NCBI RefSeq assembly: GCF_000196175.1
Contig: NC_005363.1
Location: forward strand, 434,001 to 498,000
Direction: 5' to 3'
Origin: Bdellovibrio bacteriovorus HD100
Lineage (GTDB): Bacteria; Bdellovibrionota; Bdellovibrionia; Bdellovibrionales; Bdellovibrionaceae
Length of the DNA: 64,000 bases
Positions 24,206-33,825 of this stretch are shown here, piece by piece (the first letter of the stretch is position 1; every line of letters starts with the position of its first letter). The notes under the pieces were generated by a model. It worked only from the letters and a program-made list of their open reading frames with translations, did not search any database and had not been told where the DNA came from. Position numbers and translations under genes: made by a program.

Positions 24206-25285
24206 ATGGCCATTCGTATCCTTTTCAAAAGCCTGCTTTTGCTCGCAGCCGTTTCTTTGACCGGGGCCCAGGCCTATGCCGAAGACGATGCCAATCTCCT
24301 GCTTTTTGAATCCGCCCCCAGCCAAGCCGAAGCCGCAAAAGCCCCGCGCACCGACATGCCTGACGAAGCGGTGATAAAACTGGATTTGTCTGAAGTGGTG
24401 GAAGGCGAGAAAGACTTTAATCGCAAGGCCTTTGTTGAAAGAGCCCGTGCTGCGATGACGGCTGATATTCCCAACGACAAGCTTTTTGAGTTTGAAGGTC
24501 CGCGCACGGAGGCCGAACTGGAAAAAGTGCTGGAGCTTTCTGATGCCGAGATCGCCAAGTTCCTGGCCAAAAAATCAGCCTTCCTTGGAAAGTTCGCCCG
24601 TGTGCTTTCTTTCTTCCGCGTGAAACCAGGCAAGATCAACAAGGCTTTGAACGAACTGAACAACCGCTTTTATGAAAGTTCCCATGTCGTTTCCCGCAGC
24701 AATGTGAAGGGCGGGACGATGATGGTTTCCATTGGGGCGGGCCTGGCGCTGCCGCAGAAGGTGATGGAAGCTCTTCGTGGCAGAAGCATTGGTCGTTTCA
24801 TCCCTGAATCCGGTGGTTTCTTTTACATGCTGGGACTGGGGGCGGGGGTTTCACGCCAGGTGGGATCCGACGGCAAATCAAAAATGGTCTTTGAGATTTT
24901 CATGGATGTCGAACGCCTGAAGAAAACCCTGACCGGTGTGGCAGAGGTTTCTGCGGCCGGCACGTATGGGCTTGTGTTTGAAAAACGTGATGGCACTTTC
25001 GCCAGTCAGAAAAACACCACCATGTACGGTGGCGCGACAGGTGTCTTCCGCCAGGGGCCGAATCAGTTTGGCTGGGCGGCTTCCACGGGGATGTCGATGC
25101 CTCCGGGGATTGGTATTTTCCTCGTGTATCAGGATCATGCGACCCGATACTATCTTTTCCGTCTGGAGGGTTTAAGGGCGTCGATTCCGGCTCTGCGAGG
25201 ATTCAAAGACAATATCATCTCGGCCTTGAGAAACTATGCGCACTTCGGCGGCAAGGTCGTCACCTGCCAGGGAGCTTTGTTCTAG
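24206..25285 (+). CDS. Secreted protein with no recognised family
   Basis: This 359-residue protein starts at ATG 24206 with AGGAG 6 nt upstream. A signal peptide ends at GAQAYA, then an acidic and Ala-rich region (about 25-140) precedes a glycine-rich segment (GGTMMVSIGAGLALP...GGFFYMLGLGAGVSRQVG). From there strand-like, Gly/Phe-rich sequence continues to the end, compatible with a membrane-associated beta domain. I cannot name a family. The gene is followed closely by truA (58 bp), with which it may share transcription. Confidence 0.6.
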   Translation: MAIRILFKSLLLLAAVSLTGAQAYAEDDANLLLFESAPSQAEAAKAPRTDMPDEAVIKLDLSEVVEGEKDFNRKAFVERARAAMTADIPNDKLFEFEGPRTEAELEKVLELSDAEIAKFLAKKSAFLGKFARVLSFFRVKPGKINKALNELNNRFYESSHVVSRSNVKGGTMMVSIGAGLALPQKVMEALRGRSIGRFIPESGGFFYMLGLGAGVSRQVGSDGKSKMVFEIFMDVERLKKTLTGVAEVSAAGTYGLVFEKRDGTFASQKNTTMYGGATGVFRQGPNQFGWAASTGMSMPPGIGIFLVYQDHATRYYLFRLEGLRASIPALRGFKDNIISALRNYAHFGGKVVTCQGALF

Positions 25286-25343
25286 GCTGTTAAAAGTTCC
25301 CTCCATCTTGCGGCCCTTCGGGGAAACTGGTAGGTTGCCGCGC

Positions 25344-26132
25344 ATGACTACTAAAGTGCGCTTTACCGTTGCTTATGACGGAACAGGATTCTGCGGCTGG
25401 CAGAAACAAAAACCCGAGGACCAGATTTCGGTCGCTCAGGTGATCGAAGAGGCCCTGTCCAAGGTCTTCAATGAAAAAATCACCCTGTTTGCTTCCGGGC
25501 GCACAGACGCCGGGGTTCATGCCCTGAACCAGGTCTGCCACTTTTCTACGCATCGCAAGATTGATCCGAACAAGAAATGGGACCTGTGCTGGGCTTTGAA
25601 TTCCCACCTGCCCCCAAGTATTGTGGCCAAAAAAGCCTGGATTGCTCCGGATGATTTCCATGCGACCTTGTCGGCGACTCATAAGACCTATCGGTATCTT
25701 ATAGTGAACAAGCCCCGTCCCAGCGCCCATTTAAACCGCTATGCGGACTGGGTGCGTCTGCCCATCGATATCGAACATTTGCAGGAAAGTTCAAAATATC
25801 TCTTGGGAAATCAAGACTTTAAGAGCTTTCAATCGGTCGGAACCCCGGTTCCTGATACGGTTCGTGAGATCTATAAAGCAGACTGGGAGTGGCGCAAACC
25901 GGGTGTGATGCAGTTCACGATCACCGGCAGCGGCTTTTTAAAGCAGATGGTTCGAAATATTGTGGGGACCTCATTGTTTTTGGAGCGCAAGGGCCTGGAT
26001 CCATCTAAAATGCAGGAGATCATTGCGGCTCAGGACCGCATGAAAGCCGGACCGCCGGCCCCCGCACAGGGCCTGTATTTGATGAAGGTTTATTATCCTC
26101 AGGACCTTGACAATAGGTGCCTAGAACTTTAA
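25344..26132 (+). CDS. truA: tRNA pseudouridine(38-40) synthase
   Basis: TruA isomerises uridines 38-40 in the anticodon arm of tRNA. The 262-residue product starts MTTKVRFTVAYDGTGFCGWQ and has the catalytic Asp55 in SGRTDAGVHA. It also shows HKTYRYLI and a C-terminal GSGFLKQMVRNIVGT block, as in the family. ATG 25344 is supported by conservation; the frame continues upstream into the previous gene without similarity. Confidence 0.93.
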   Translation: MTTKVRFTVAYDGTGFCGWQKQKPEDQISVAQVIEEALSKVFNEKITLFASGRTDAGVHALNQVCHFSTHRKIDPNKKWDLCWALNSHLPPSIVAKKAWIAPDDFHATLSATHKTYRYLIVNKPRPSAHLNRYADWVRLPIDIEHLQESSKYLLGNQDFKSFQSVGTPVPDTVREIYKADWEWRKPGVMQFTITGSGFLKQMVRNIVGTSLFLERKGLDPSKMQEIIAAQDRMKAGPPAPAQGLYLMKVYYPQDLDNRCLEL

Positions 26133-26243
26133 AACATCCCTTCCCGCAAAATAGTGTAAGAGCCCGTTGTTAAACTCAAACATATTTTTGCCGAGCAGAC
26201 GGACGGTAAAACCGGCTGTTCAAAATGAAACTGGAGACTCTAA

Positions 26244-26684
26244 ATGAAGACTTTCAATGCAAAAGCAGAAGAAGTTGAAAGAAAATGGTGGATCGTCGAT
26301 GCTGCTGGCCAAAAAGTTGGTCGTGTAGCAACTCATGTAGCGACTATCCTTCGTGGTAAAAACAAAGCTATCTACACTCCTAACGTTGATACTGGCGACT
26401 TCGTTGTTGTTATCAATACGGACAAGATGGAACTTTCTGGAACTAAGTGGCAGGACAAGAAGTACTACTCTCACACTCGCTTCTTCGGTTCTTTGAAAGA
26501 GATGACAGCAGCTCAAGCGAAAGAGAAAGATTCTACTTTCATCATTCACGAAGCTGTTCGCGGTATGCTTCCAACAAACAAGCTATCCCGTCACGTTATC
26601 ATGAAAATGAAGGCTTACACTGGTGCTGAGCATCCTCATGCTGCTCAAAAACCGGCTCTTTTCACCCTTCCATCTAAGAAATAA
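26244..26684 (+). CDS. rplM: 50S ribosomal protein L13
   Basis: This 146-residue protein has the typical L13 start (KAEEVERKWWIVDAAGQKVGR) and the conserved segments VVVINTDKMELSG, YYSHTRFFG and AVRGMLPTNKL. It is followed after 13 bp by rpsI, the universal L13-S9 operon. The 110 bp upstream are non-coding and may hold the promoter and a leader; I see a short GC stem near GGACGGTAAAACC but nothing firm. Confidence 0.95.
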   Translation: MKTFNAKAEEVERKWWIVDAAGQKVGRVATHVATILRGKNKAIYTPNVDTGDFVVVINTDKMELSGTKWQDKKYYSHTRFFGSLKEMTAAQAKEKDSTFIIHEAVRGMLPTNKLSRHVIMKMKAYTGAEHPHAAQKPALFTLPSKK

Positions 26685-26697
26685 TCGGAGATAGAAA

Positions 26698-27096
26698 ATG
26701 GCAGCAGCTGATAAATTCTATTATGCAACTGGAAGAAGAAAAACAAGCGCAGCGCGTGTTTTCTTGAAGCCTGGTAAAGGCACTATCACAATCAACGGTA
26801 AAAAATCTGAAGATTATTTGACTCGTATGCAATCCCGCATGGTGATCGTACAGCCTCTTGATCTTTTGAACCAAATCGGTAAGTTCGACGCTAAAATCAC
26901 TGTTGCAGGTGGTGGTGAGTCTGGACAAGCTGGTGCGATCCGTTTGGGTATCACTCGTGCATTGATCGCTTTCAATCCTGAATTCAAAGGGATCTTGAAG
27001 AAAGCTGGCTTCGTTACACGTGATCCTCGTATGGTTGAGCGTAAAAAATACGGTAAAGCGGGTGCGCGCCGTAGATTCCAATACTCCAAGCGTTAA
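26698..27096 (+). CDS. rpsI: 30S ribosomal protein S9
   Basis: This 132-residue S9 ends in the characteristic basic tail ([10 protein letters not shown]) and contains [22 protein letters not shown] precedes the ATG. It ends the rplM-rpsI operon, with a terminator 38 bp after the stop. Confidence 0.95.
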   Translation: MAAADKFYYATGRRKTSAARVFLKPGKGTITINGKKSEDYLTRMQSRMVIVQPLDLLNQIGKFDAKITVAGGGESGQAGAIRLGITRALIAFNPEFKGILKKAGFVTRDPRMVERKKYGKAGARRRFQYSKR

Positions 27097-27134
27097 TTTG
27101 CTCGGACGCATTCTTTCGAGAATTGCGAATGGAA

Positions 27135-27167
27135 GAAAAAAGGGAGCTTTCGAGCTCCCTTTTTTTT
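27135..27167 (+). terminator. Terminator of rplM-rpsI
   Basis: AAAAAAGGGAGCT and AGCTCCCTTTTTT flank a TTCG tetraloop, followed by more T residues. This is a textbook intrinsic terminator. Confidence 0.9.
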
Positions 27168-27306
27168 ATCCAAAATCTGATACCGGGTTCATCCAGCATT
27201 CGTTCTAAACATCAATTTTTGTTTATATTCCCTTTCTAATTGTAATTTTACTCCCATTGCAACGCTGTCATGTGGATGCTAGTCCTCTAGGCGGGGGAGG
27301 GGCTGC

Positions 27307-28638
27307 ATGAAAAGTGCTGTCTTTGGCGTGTTGTTTTTCATGGGGGTTTTGGCGCAGGCTGAACAAGGGCCCGCCTACGTTGTTACTCCCAAAAGTGTTG
27401 AAGAGCGCTTGGCTGAATTGGAAGCCAATCAACATCTGCGCTATTTGAGTTTTTCTGGATTTTTGATCAACACCTACGATCATATTTCGGTCTCTGAAAG
27501 TTATCCCGACAGCTTGGACCATTCTGATTTGCAGTATCTGCGCCTGCGGTTTTCATTGAATGCAGATGCCGAGATCAGTCCCCAGGTTCGTGTGTATACT
27601 CGCCTGACCACAACCAAGTTCGTGAATAACTGGCGCACCCAAGGTGGATCACCCTCTTATATTCAGGACATTGAAGGTATTTACTCCAATTCCGGTTCCT
27701 GGATTTTTCTGGAAAAAGCTTACGTCGATTTGTCCTGTCCCGAATCGGTATGGACATTGTCGGTGGGACGCTTGCCGACTGTGAACGGCAGTCCTGAGCA
27801 CATGTGGGATCTGCTGCCAAGGCAGGGCACGTATCCACTTTTGACTTTTGATGCTCCTTTGGGTGGGGCGGCGCTGACCTACCGGGCGGACAGGCTGCTG
27901 CCGCAGGATCATGAGTTGGCGGTGCGGTTGTTGTATACGCCGTTTGTGGACGTCTTCTGGGGGGGGAATCTTAAGTACCTCAAACCGCCACAGGATGACA
28001 CCAACGGAAGCACTCCTGTCGGAAATGAAACGGACACCTTGATCAATATGGGTTCTGTGCAGCTGGACTATTCGATTCAGAACCCCCAGGGGGCGGAGCA
28101 GGCCGGGTTTATTCTTCAGTACTATAAAAGTGGACGTCTGCCATTTTCATCAGGTGCCGGCACTTCGGATTTGAATGTTCAGGTGGATGGTGTCACCGGT
28201 TTGCTGGATGTGATTGGGATTGCCCAGACCGGATGGGATGTTTCAATAAGTCATTCTTATACGAATGCGATCAGTGACGGTTTGTTGGCGCCGGGATTGG
28301 GATTTGGAACGGATCAGGAGCATGGCAGTAACTATGGCAGTCTGACTTTGTTGTCCACTCGCTATCGCTGGAGCAGCTGGGCGGCGGGTGCGGAATGGCT
28401 GTCCTCGTCTGATGCGCCCTTTTATTTTTCGGCAGCACCCGAGAACCTGACGCGTTTTTATTCAACTCCGGGTCACAGCGGGCATTTGTACCTCACTAAA
28501 AAGTGGTTAAGTCTGGTTACGATCAGAGCAGGCTATCGCCAGCAAAACTACAGCTCTTTGCCATTGGGATTCGGTCCGGTGCAGAGCACGGATCGTATTC
28601 TGAAAACCTATTACCTCAGCCTAAGAACGGATTTCTGA
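27307..28638 (+). CDS. Outer-membrane porin-like protein
   Basis: This 443-residue protein has a signal peptide ending near LAQAE, a short coiled segment (VEERLAELEAN) typical of porin-like N-termini, and a barrel of strands up to LKTYYLSLRTDF, ending in a C-terminal Phe. Its style resembles DUF3373-type putative porins; the family name is a guess. GGGGGAGGGG precedes the ATG by 5 nt. The stop overlaps the start of the small protein gene downstream, suggesting coupled expression. Confidence 0.65.
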   Translation: MKSAVFGVLFFMGVLAQAEQGPAYVVTPKSVEERLAELEANQHLRYLSFSGFLINTYDHISVSESYPDSLDHSDLQYLRLRFSLNADAEISPQVRVYTRLTTTKFVNNWRTQGGSPSYIQDIEGIYSNSGSWIFLEKAYVDLSCPESVWTLSVGRLPTVNGSPEHMWDLLPRQGTYPLLTFDAPLGGAALTYRADRLLPQDHELAVRLLYTPFVDVFWGGNLKYLKPPQDDTNGSTPVGNETDTLINMGSVQLDYSIQNPQGAEQAGFILQYYKSGRLPFSSGAGTSDLNVQVDGVTGLLDVIGIAQTGWDVSISHSYTNAISDGLLAPGLGFGTDQEHGSNYGSLTLLSTRYRWSSWAAGAEWLSSSDAPFYFSAAPENLTRFYSTPGHSGHLYLTKKWLSLVTIRAGYRQQNYSSLPLGFGPVQSTDRILKTYYLSLRTDF

Positions 28639-28898
28639 TGAGTGGGGTTGGGTTTTTCTTTTCGATAGTCGTGATGACATTCATGGTTCTGGGGCCGACG
28701 TCGGCTTATGCCGGCAAGGTCGAGTCCATTCAGGAAGTCATAGAAAAAAAATGCAGGAAAAAGATCAGCTATGAAGAGGCGCTGTCTTTGATTCGTCCTT
28801 TGTATCTGACCTGTGTGCCGGGAACGAAAGTGACTGTATACGACAGCTGTCAGGTCAAGTGCCTGAAGCCCAATTCGGGTGCTGTCATCGGACGATAA
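28638..28898 (+). CDS. Small secreted Cys-containing protein
   Basis: This 86-residue protein starts at ATG 28638, which overlaps the stop of the porin-like gene (TGATG). A signal peptide ends near GPTSAYA. The mature part of about 58 residues has four Cys (KKCRKKISYEEAL, LTCVPGTKV, DSCQVKCLKPN). A longer frame open upstream is not a better start. The family is unknown. Transcription ends at the hairpin at 28899. Confidence 0.6.
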   Translation: MSGVGFFFSIVVMTFMVLGPTSAYAGKVESIQEVIEKKCRKKISYEEALSLIRPLYLTCVPGTKVTVYDSCQVKCLKPNSGAVIGR

Positions 28899-28925
28899 AA
28901 AAAACGCCTCTTTCGAGGCGTTTTT
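28899..28925 (+). terminator. Terminator after the small secreted protein
   Basis: AAAACGCCTC (28901-28910) pairs with GAGGCGTTTT (28915-28924), with flanking A and T runs. It directly follows the stop codon. Confidence 0.85.
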
Positions 28926-28957
28926 CGTTTCATCTTGAAAGCTCTGTTAACAACAGA

Positions 28958-29347
28958 TTACTTCGTGCAAGACAATGGGTAGATGTTACCGTTAGCAGCC
29001 AGGAAGCCGCCGAAAGTGCCATCAGATTCAAGGCTCAGGCCCAGGAAGCCAGTGTTAGTGATAACACCGTCAACTTGAGAGGACTTTTCAGTCAAAGCCA
29101 ACAGGTTCAGGAAACCGTTCTGAAGTTGTTGAGCGATAGTGCCTTTGTCCATCTGAGAGAAGAACACAGCAGATTTAGAGCGCTCATTCAGGTTAACCAT
29201 CACGAAGTCAGCGGACTGATCATCAGCCAAATCAACTGCCAAAGTAACAGCGTTAGTTTCGGAAGGAACAACACAAGTCATGATTCTTGTGTCTGCCATT
29301 GCGGAAGAACCCATAAGAATCATCGCAGCCATAACAAGCTTTTTCAT
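28958..29347 (-). CDS. Small secreted protein
   Basis: This 129-residue protein has a signal peptide ending MGSSAMA. The mature part is strand-rich with two Cys (RIMTCVVPSETN and YPLSCTK) that would form one disulfide joining the ends. AGGAGGTTT precedes the ATG. No family is recognised. About 215 bp upstream to the next divergent gene are non-coding. Confidence 0.62.
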   Translation of the reverse strand: MKKLVMAAMILMGSSAMADTRIMTCVVPSETNAVTLAVDLADDQSADFVMVNLNERSKSAVFFSQMDKGTIAQQLQNGFLNLLALTEKSSQVDGVITNTGFLGLSLESDGTFGGFLAANGNIYPLSCTK

Positions 29348-29564
29348 TAAAACCTCCTATAAGGTGAACGGGGGGAGGCTATTTCAGTGTGCTGGACCAT
29401 GCAATGCAAATGCATCGCACTATTTACCTATACGCGCACGCAACGTTCCACATTGGACGCAAACCTAGCCCTAGCACTAAGTCTTAAGTGCTCTGATTTA
29501 AAGGACTTATTCATGTTTATTAGATTATTCTTAGTGTTAACGAAATTTTGCATAAGGAACATCT

Positions 29565-31409
29565 GTGAACAGCTTGATTTCATCTTTGGTCGTCATCTTA
29601 TTTTTCCAAACTGCTATTGCACAAGAGGCAGCACAGCCCACCCCTCCGGCGGCGGCTCCAGTCGCGGCTTCTGCGGAGACTCCTGAAAAAGCCGAGAAAA
29701 AAGAAACAGAGTTTTCAAGACCTCTGTTTTTTTCTGTGATGGATCAAGAGCTTAAAATCAAGAATCCCGTGGTCGAATACGATTTGAAAAAATCCAAGGG
29801 CAAGCAGCTTGAAATGGGCGGTCTGGTTTTCGACAACCAGTCGCTGTCTGCCAAAGTAGAAAACAACACACTGAATCTGACCTGGAATCATGAACTGGTT
29901 CCTGGCGGAGACGTGTCTGTGATCAATCAGCAGGGGAAAGAGTTGTGGAAGCAGCCCGTGAAGGGAACTGGCAGCTGGTCTTACTCCGGGATCCAGGAAA
30001 GCAAAGGCCCGCAGTGGAAGGACGGCGAACGATTCCGTTTCTGTCTTCGTGCGGAAGCCGGCAGGGGTTATTCGAGCATCTGTTCCCAGTGGTACGGGGT
30101 TGAGATCAAAGAAGGCAGCGTCCAAATCGGTGTGACCAAATCAGAAGCCAGCCCTCGTGTGATTTTCCAGAATGAAGAAAAGAAACTGCAGGGGGCCGAG
30201 GAAGTGGCGGTGGGAACTCCGGTTCAGTTCCTGGCGACGCTGGATTCTGATGCGACCTATGAATTCGTTTCTGAGCCAGTGGCGCCTGTGATTCGTGACA
30301 TGATCGAATCTGAAAAGAAATCCGGTGATGTGACCCTGACCGGGGATCTGCCGAAGCCATTGAAGCTGGAATCCGAAAGTATTGCCGGCGAAGACTATGG
30401 TGCTGTGACTAAAATACTGGGCTTTGAAAGCACGATCGGGGCCCGCGCCGACATGTGGAAAGCGGATGTGCCTCAGAAAAACGCCCGCCTGACATTGCCG
30501 GGAAAATCCGGTGGGGTGTTTGTCTATAATCTGGAGATCACCGAACCACCTCGTCAGAAGGACCGCCGATTTATTTCCACGCGTGCACTGAAGGGCACTT
30601 ATCTTTCCAAGGATCAGATGCCGGTACGTGATATGGAAGACAACGTGACGGTCTGGAACTTTGAAACTCCTCAGAAGTTTGCGATGAACACGGTGACACT
30701 GGATGTGCCGGGTGAAAAGTCCACGCACAAATCTTATCTGGAAATCTATCGTGCCGGTGCTGGTGAGGCCAGTTTGCGCCTGACCGGAGTTGTGACCAGT
30801 GAATCTGACTATGTGATTCTGGGGGAAGGCCACGTTTCCTGGTGGTTTAACGATCTGTTTGGCTGGCAGAACTATTGGTTGTCGAAACAGCGCTGGGGTG
30901 TGAGTGCCAAGTACTTCACGTCCCTGACGAATCTTCCAGCCTCCACCGCAGGCGGGAATTCAGAAGATGTGAAGCTGGCGGTGATGGATGCGGATTTGCG
31001 TTATCGTTTTACCCCGGGCCTGTGGGAAAAAGATGAAACCGTGGGGCTGATTGTGGCTTATGAGGCGATGACTTTGGGGGACAGCAATGTTCCGAAGATC
31101 GGTGCGGGTCTGTTCTGGGCGCGCTCCATGCCGCGGGCGATTGACTATTGGTTCTCTAAAATTCCATTCATGAACTATCCAAAATGGGTGGACATGGAAT
31201 TCATCAAGTATTTCTCTTCCACTGACAGCGATATCACCTTGGGTGATGACTATGTGCTGAACTTCCACGGCAAGGTGTTGTGGACTCCGCGTTTCTTTGG
31301 TGAAGCCGGGTTTGGCTTGAAGAACTATTATTATGAAAAGAACTCTGACGGCTCGGGTGCGAAACTGACCACCTTCTATGGCACTGTCGGGTTGGGTGTG
31401 AACTTCTAA
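29565..31409 (+). CDS. Large exported envelope protein, function unknown
   Basis: This 614-residue protein starts at GTG 29565 with AAGGA upstream. A signal peptide (ISSLVVILFFQTAIAQ) is followed by an Ala/Pro-rich stretch. A periplasmic beta-rich part (about 50-380) with Fn3/Ig-like patterns precedes a final barrel-like region ending in GTVGLGVNF with an aromatic C-terminus. It was probably built in the outer membrane. I do not recognise the family. It lies 12 bp before the histidine kinase, so the two are probably co-transcribed, and it may be part of what the kinase senses or controls. Confidence 0.62.
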   Translation: MNSLISSLVVILFFQTAIAQEAAQPTPPAAAPVAASAETPEKAEKKETEFSRPLFFSVMDQELKIKNPVVEYDLKKSKGKQLEMGGLVFDNQSLSAKVENNTLNLTWNHELVPGGDVSVINQQGKELWKQPVKGTGSWSYSGIQESKGPQWKDGERFRFCLRAEAGRGYSSICSQWYGVEIKEGSVQIGVTKSEASPRVIFQNEEKKLQGAEEVAVGTPVQFLATLDSDATYEFVSEPVAPVIRDMIESEKKSGDVTLTGDLPKPLKLESESIAGEDYGAVTKILGFESTIGARADMWKADVPQKNARLTLPGKSGGVFVYNLEITEPPRQKDRRFISTRALKGTYLSKDQMPVRDMEDNVTVWNFETPQKFAMNTVTLDVPGEKSTHKSYLEIYRAGAGEASLRLTGVVTSESDYVILGEGHVSWWFNDLFGWQNYWLSKQRWGVSAKYFTSLTNLPASTAGGNSEDVKLAVMDADLRYRFTPGLWEKDETVGLIVAYEAMTLGDSNVPKIGAGLFWARSMPRAIDYWFSKIPFMNYPKWVDMEFIKYFSSTDSDITLGDDYVLNFHGKVLWTPRFFGEAGFGLKNYYYEKNSDGSGAKLTTFYGTVGLGVNF

Positions 31410-31421
31410 CCCACGGGTAGA

Positions 31422-33722
31422 ATGAAAAAGAAGCTGACCTTTGTCCATTTATTCCTGCTGAATCAGCTGGTGACAACCCTGGTGCTTTTGACAGTGCTGG
31501 GGGTGTATGGCACGCATCTTTTCATTCAAGAGCAGCGTGCGATCCGCGAGCGTATGGAACCGGCCTCGGCCCGTGAAGTGGACCGGATCAACAATGACTT
31601 TGCCACGCTGGAAGCCAACGTTCAGCGCCTTAAGAGCATGGTGGAACTTTTTGATGTGATGCCCAAGGGCACGCGGGTGGAAAAGTTCCGTCAGTTTGCC
31701 TCGGCCACCATTGCGGGCCACAGCACACAATTCAACGCCTGGGTTGCTTTGGGGCCCCGCCTTGCCAAGGAATACTTGGGACGGGAATCCTATGTGTATG
31801 TTGTGCACCGGGATTATTCCCTGTTTGCCAGTCCCAAATACAATGATCCAACCACTTTCGTTGCAGAAGTGTTTACTGAGCCCGGTTACGACAAGGATCC
31901 GGATGTTCAATGGTGGTGGATGAATGAAAAGAGCTCCGGAGTAAACTATTCGGATTTCTATTTCGACAAGGGCTATATGGAAAAGGTGATGTTCAGCACC
32001 ACCACCGGCATTTTCAGCAATGCCGGAAAGCTCGAAGCGGTGGTGGGGATCGACACGTTGGCCGGGGATATTGCGCATCGACTGGGGATCTTCAAGCTGG
32101 GGGATACCGGGGGGGCTCTGGTCGTGGATGAGCACGGTCGCCCGGTCCTGCCGTTGATCGCCAAAGACACACCCGTGCTGGGTTTTAAATATCTGCGGGC
32201 CCTGAATCAGGATGAGTTCAGGGCGATGCCCAAGCTTTCGCAGAAGGTGTTTAACATTCAAAACCAGCGTCAGCTTCAGGAATTTCCCGGAGCCGACGGC
32301 AAAACTTATCTGACTTATTCCCGTCCCATCAAAGGCAAGCCCTGGCATCTGGTGATTTATCAGGAAAAGGGCGAGGCGTATTCCGGATTGTACTTCCGTT
32401 TGTTCTTCTTTGGTTTTGTGGCCCTGGTGGCTTATGTGGTGTTCACCCTGATGGTGTGGATGACCGGAAAGTACGTGATCGCGCAGGACAAAGAGGCCCT
32501 GGCCCGCCTGCAGGATTCCCGCGACCGTGCTGAAGCGGCGACGCGGGCCAAGTCATTGTTTCTTTCAACCATGAGCCACGAGATCCGCACGCCACTGAAT
32601 GCGATGCTGGGATCGGCTGAGCTGCTGAATGAAACGCATTTGAATTTTGAACAGAAAGAACTTCTGATATCTCTGCAAAGTGCCGGGGATACGCTGCTTA
32701 GCATGCTGAATAACATCCTGGATTTCTCCAAGTTCGAGTCAGGCCGCATGCAGCTGGAAAGCCGTGAGTTTCTGTTGAGCGATCTTGTGCGTGAGGTGCA
32801 GGCATTGATCAGCACGTCGGTCTTGCGCAAGAATTTGCAGTTCACCTTCCATCCTCCGGAGCATGACCGCTGGATTGTCGGGGACTCTCTGCGGCTGAAG
32901 CAGGTGTTGATGAACCTGCTGGGGAATGCCGTGAAGTTCACGGACCGCGGGGCGATCGAGTTGACGGTGCAGCCTTATCCCGGAAGTGAGCCGGGAAAAG
33001 AGACTATCTTTTTTGAGGTCAAGGACACCGGCATCGGGATTGCCAAAGAAAACCTGAAAAAAGTCTTTGATGAATTCGGGCAGGAGGACTCTTCGGTCAC
33101 GCGTCGCTTCGGGGGCACGGGCCTGGGCCTGAGCATTTCGCAGAAGATCGTGCAATTGATGGGCGGGGAGCTTTACTGTGAAAGCCGCCAGTTTGTGGGG
33201 TCGCGTTTCCATTTCTCTGTTCAGATGACTTCCCGCCGGGCGGAACTGTGGAGTGCGCGCTTTAATCTGGAGCTGACGCCGCCGCCGCAGCTGGTGCGAC
33301 CTAGTTCTGAAGCGGGTCGCAAGAGCATCCTGATCGTGGATGACATGGAAGAAAACCACACGCTGCTCAAAGCCTATATCAAGCGTCTGGAATATGTGAC
33401 CACCGATTCGGCCTACAACGGCTATGAATGTCTGGAGATGTGGGAACGGGGTCATTACGACATGATCTTTATGGATGTGCAGATGCCGAAGATGTCGGGG
33501 CTGGACACCATCAGGAAGCTGCGTGAAATAGAGCGGGCCCGGGGTCTGCACCGAACCCCGGTGGTGGTGATTTCCGCCAACAGCTTTACGGAAGACATTG
33601 AAAAAAGCCTTATGGCCGGAGCGGATCAGCACTGTGGCAAGCCGGTGCGCAAACAGACCGTTCTGGAAATCGTTCAAAAATACTGTTCAGAAGACATCGA
33701 AACAGCCCCTGCAAACTCTTAA
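31422..33722 (+). CDS. Hybrid sensor histidine kinase with Cache domain and receiver
   Basis: This 766-residue protein has TM1 (about 10-30), a periplasmic Cache-like sensor (about 35-325), TM2 (about 328-350), and a HisKA domain with phospho-acceptor His386 in STMSHEIRTPLNAML. HATPase_c follows with N, G1 and G2 boxes (LMNLLGNAVKFTD, DTGIGIAKEN, GGTGLGLSIS). A receiver domain (about 635-760) has the phospho-acceptor Asp685 in IFMDVQMPKMSG. No HAMP domain is evident. No response regulator gene is next to it; the terminal receiver may relay to a distant phosphotransfer protein. It is co-directional with the envelope protein upstream. Confidence 0.92.
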   Translation: MKKKLTFVHLFLLNQLVTTLVLLTVLGVYGTHLFIQEQRAIRERMEPASAREVDRINNDFATLEANVQRLKSMVELFDVMPKGTRVEKFRQFASATIAGHSTQFNAWVALGPRLAKEYLGRESYVYVVHRDYSLFASPKYNDPTTFVAEVFTEPGYDKDPDVQWWWMNEKSSGVNYSDFYFDKGYMEKVMFSTTTGIFSNAGKLEAVVGIDTLAGDIAHRLGIFKLGDTGGALVVDEHGRPVLPLIAKDTPVLGFKYLRALNQDEFRAMPKLSQKVFNIQNQRQLQEFPGADGKTYLTYSRPIKGKPWHLVIYQEKGEAYSGLYFRLFFFGFVALVAYVVFTLMVWMTGKYVIAQDKEALARLQDSRDRAEAATRAKSLFLSTMSHEIRTPLNAMLGSAELLNETHLNFEQKELLISLQSAGDTLLSMLNNILDFSKFESGRMQLESREFLLSDLVREVQALISTSVLRKNLQFTFHPPEHDRWIVGDSLRLKQVLMNLLGNAVKFTDRGAIELTVQPYPGSEPGKETIFFEVKDTGIGIAKENLKKVFDEFGQEDSSVTRRFGGTGLGLSISQKIVQLMGGELYCESRQFVGSRFHFSVQMTSRRAELWSARFNLELTPPPQLVRPSSEAGRKSILIVDDMEENHTLLKAYIKRLEYVTTDSAYNGYECLEMWERGHYDMIFMDVQMPKMSGLDTIRKLREIERARGLHRTPVVVISANSFTEDIEKSLMAGADQHCGKPVRKQTVLEIVQKYCSEDIETAPANS

Positions 33723-33729
33723 GACAGCG

Positions 33730-33757
33730 TTAAGTTTCTAACAGCTTATCCCGATAT
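33730..33757 (+). promoter_or_regulatory. Sigma-28 (FliA)-like promoter before the FQNC lipoprotein
   Basis: TTAAGTTT (33730-33737) and CCCGATAT (33750-33757) are separated by 12 nt, close to the FliA pattern TAAAGTTT-N11-GCCGATAA. The predicted RNA start is about 60 nt before the lipoprotein ATG at 33826. Confidence 0.45.
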
Positions 33758-33825
33758 TACGAAGGTCCGACCGCGGAACGGATCTTGCCTCTATTCATTA
33801 TGAAACGGGCAAACAGGGGGAATTC

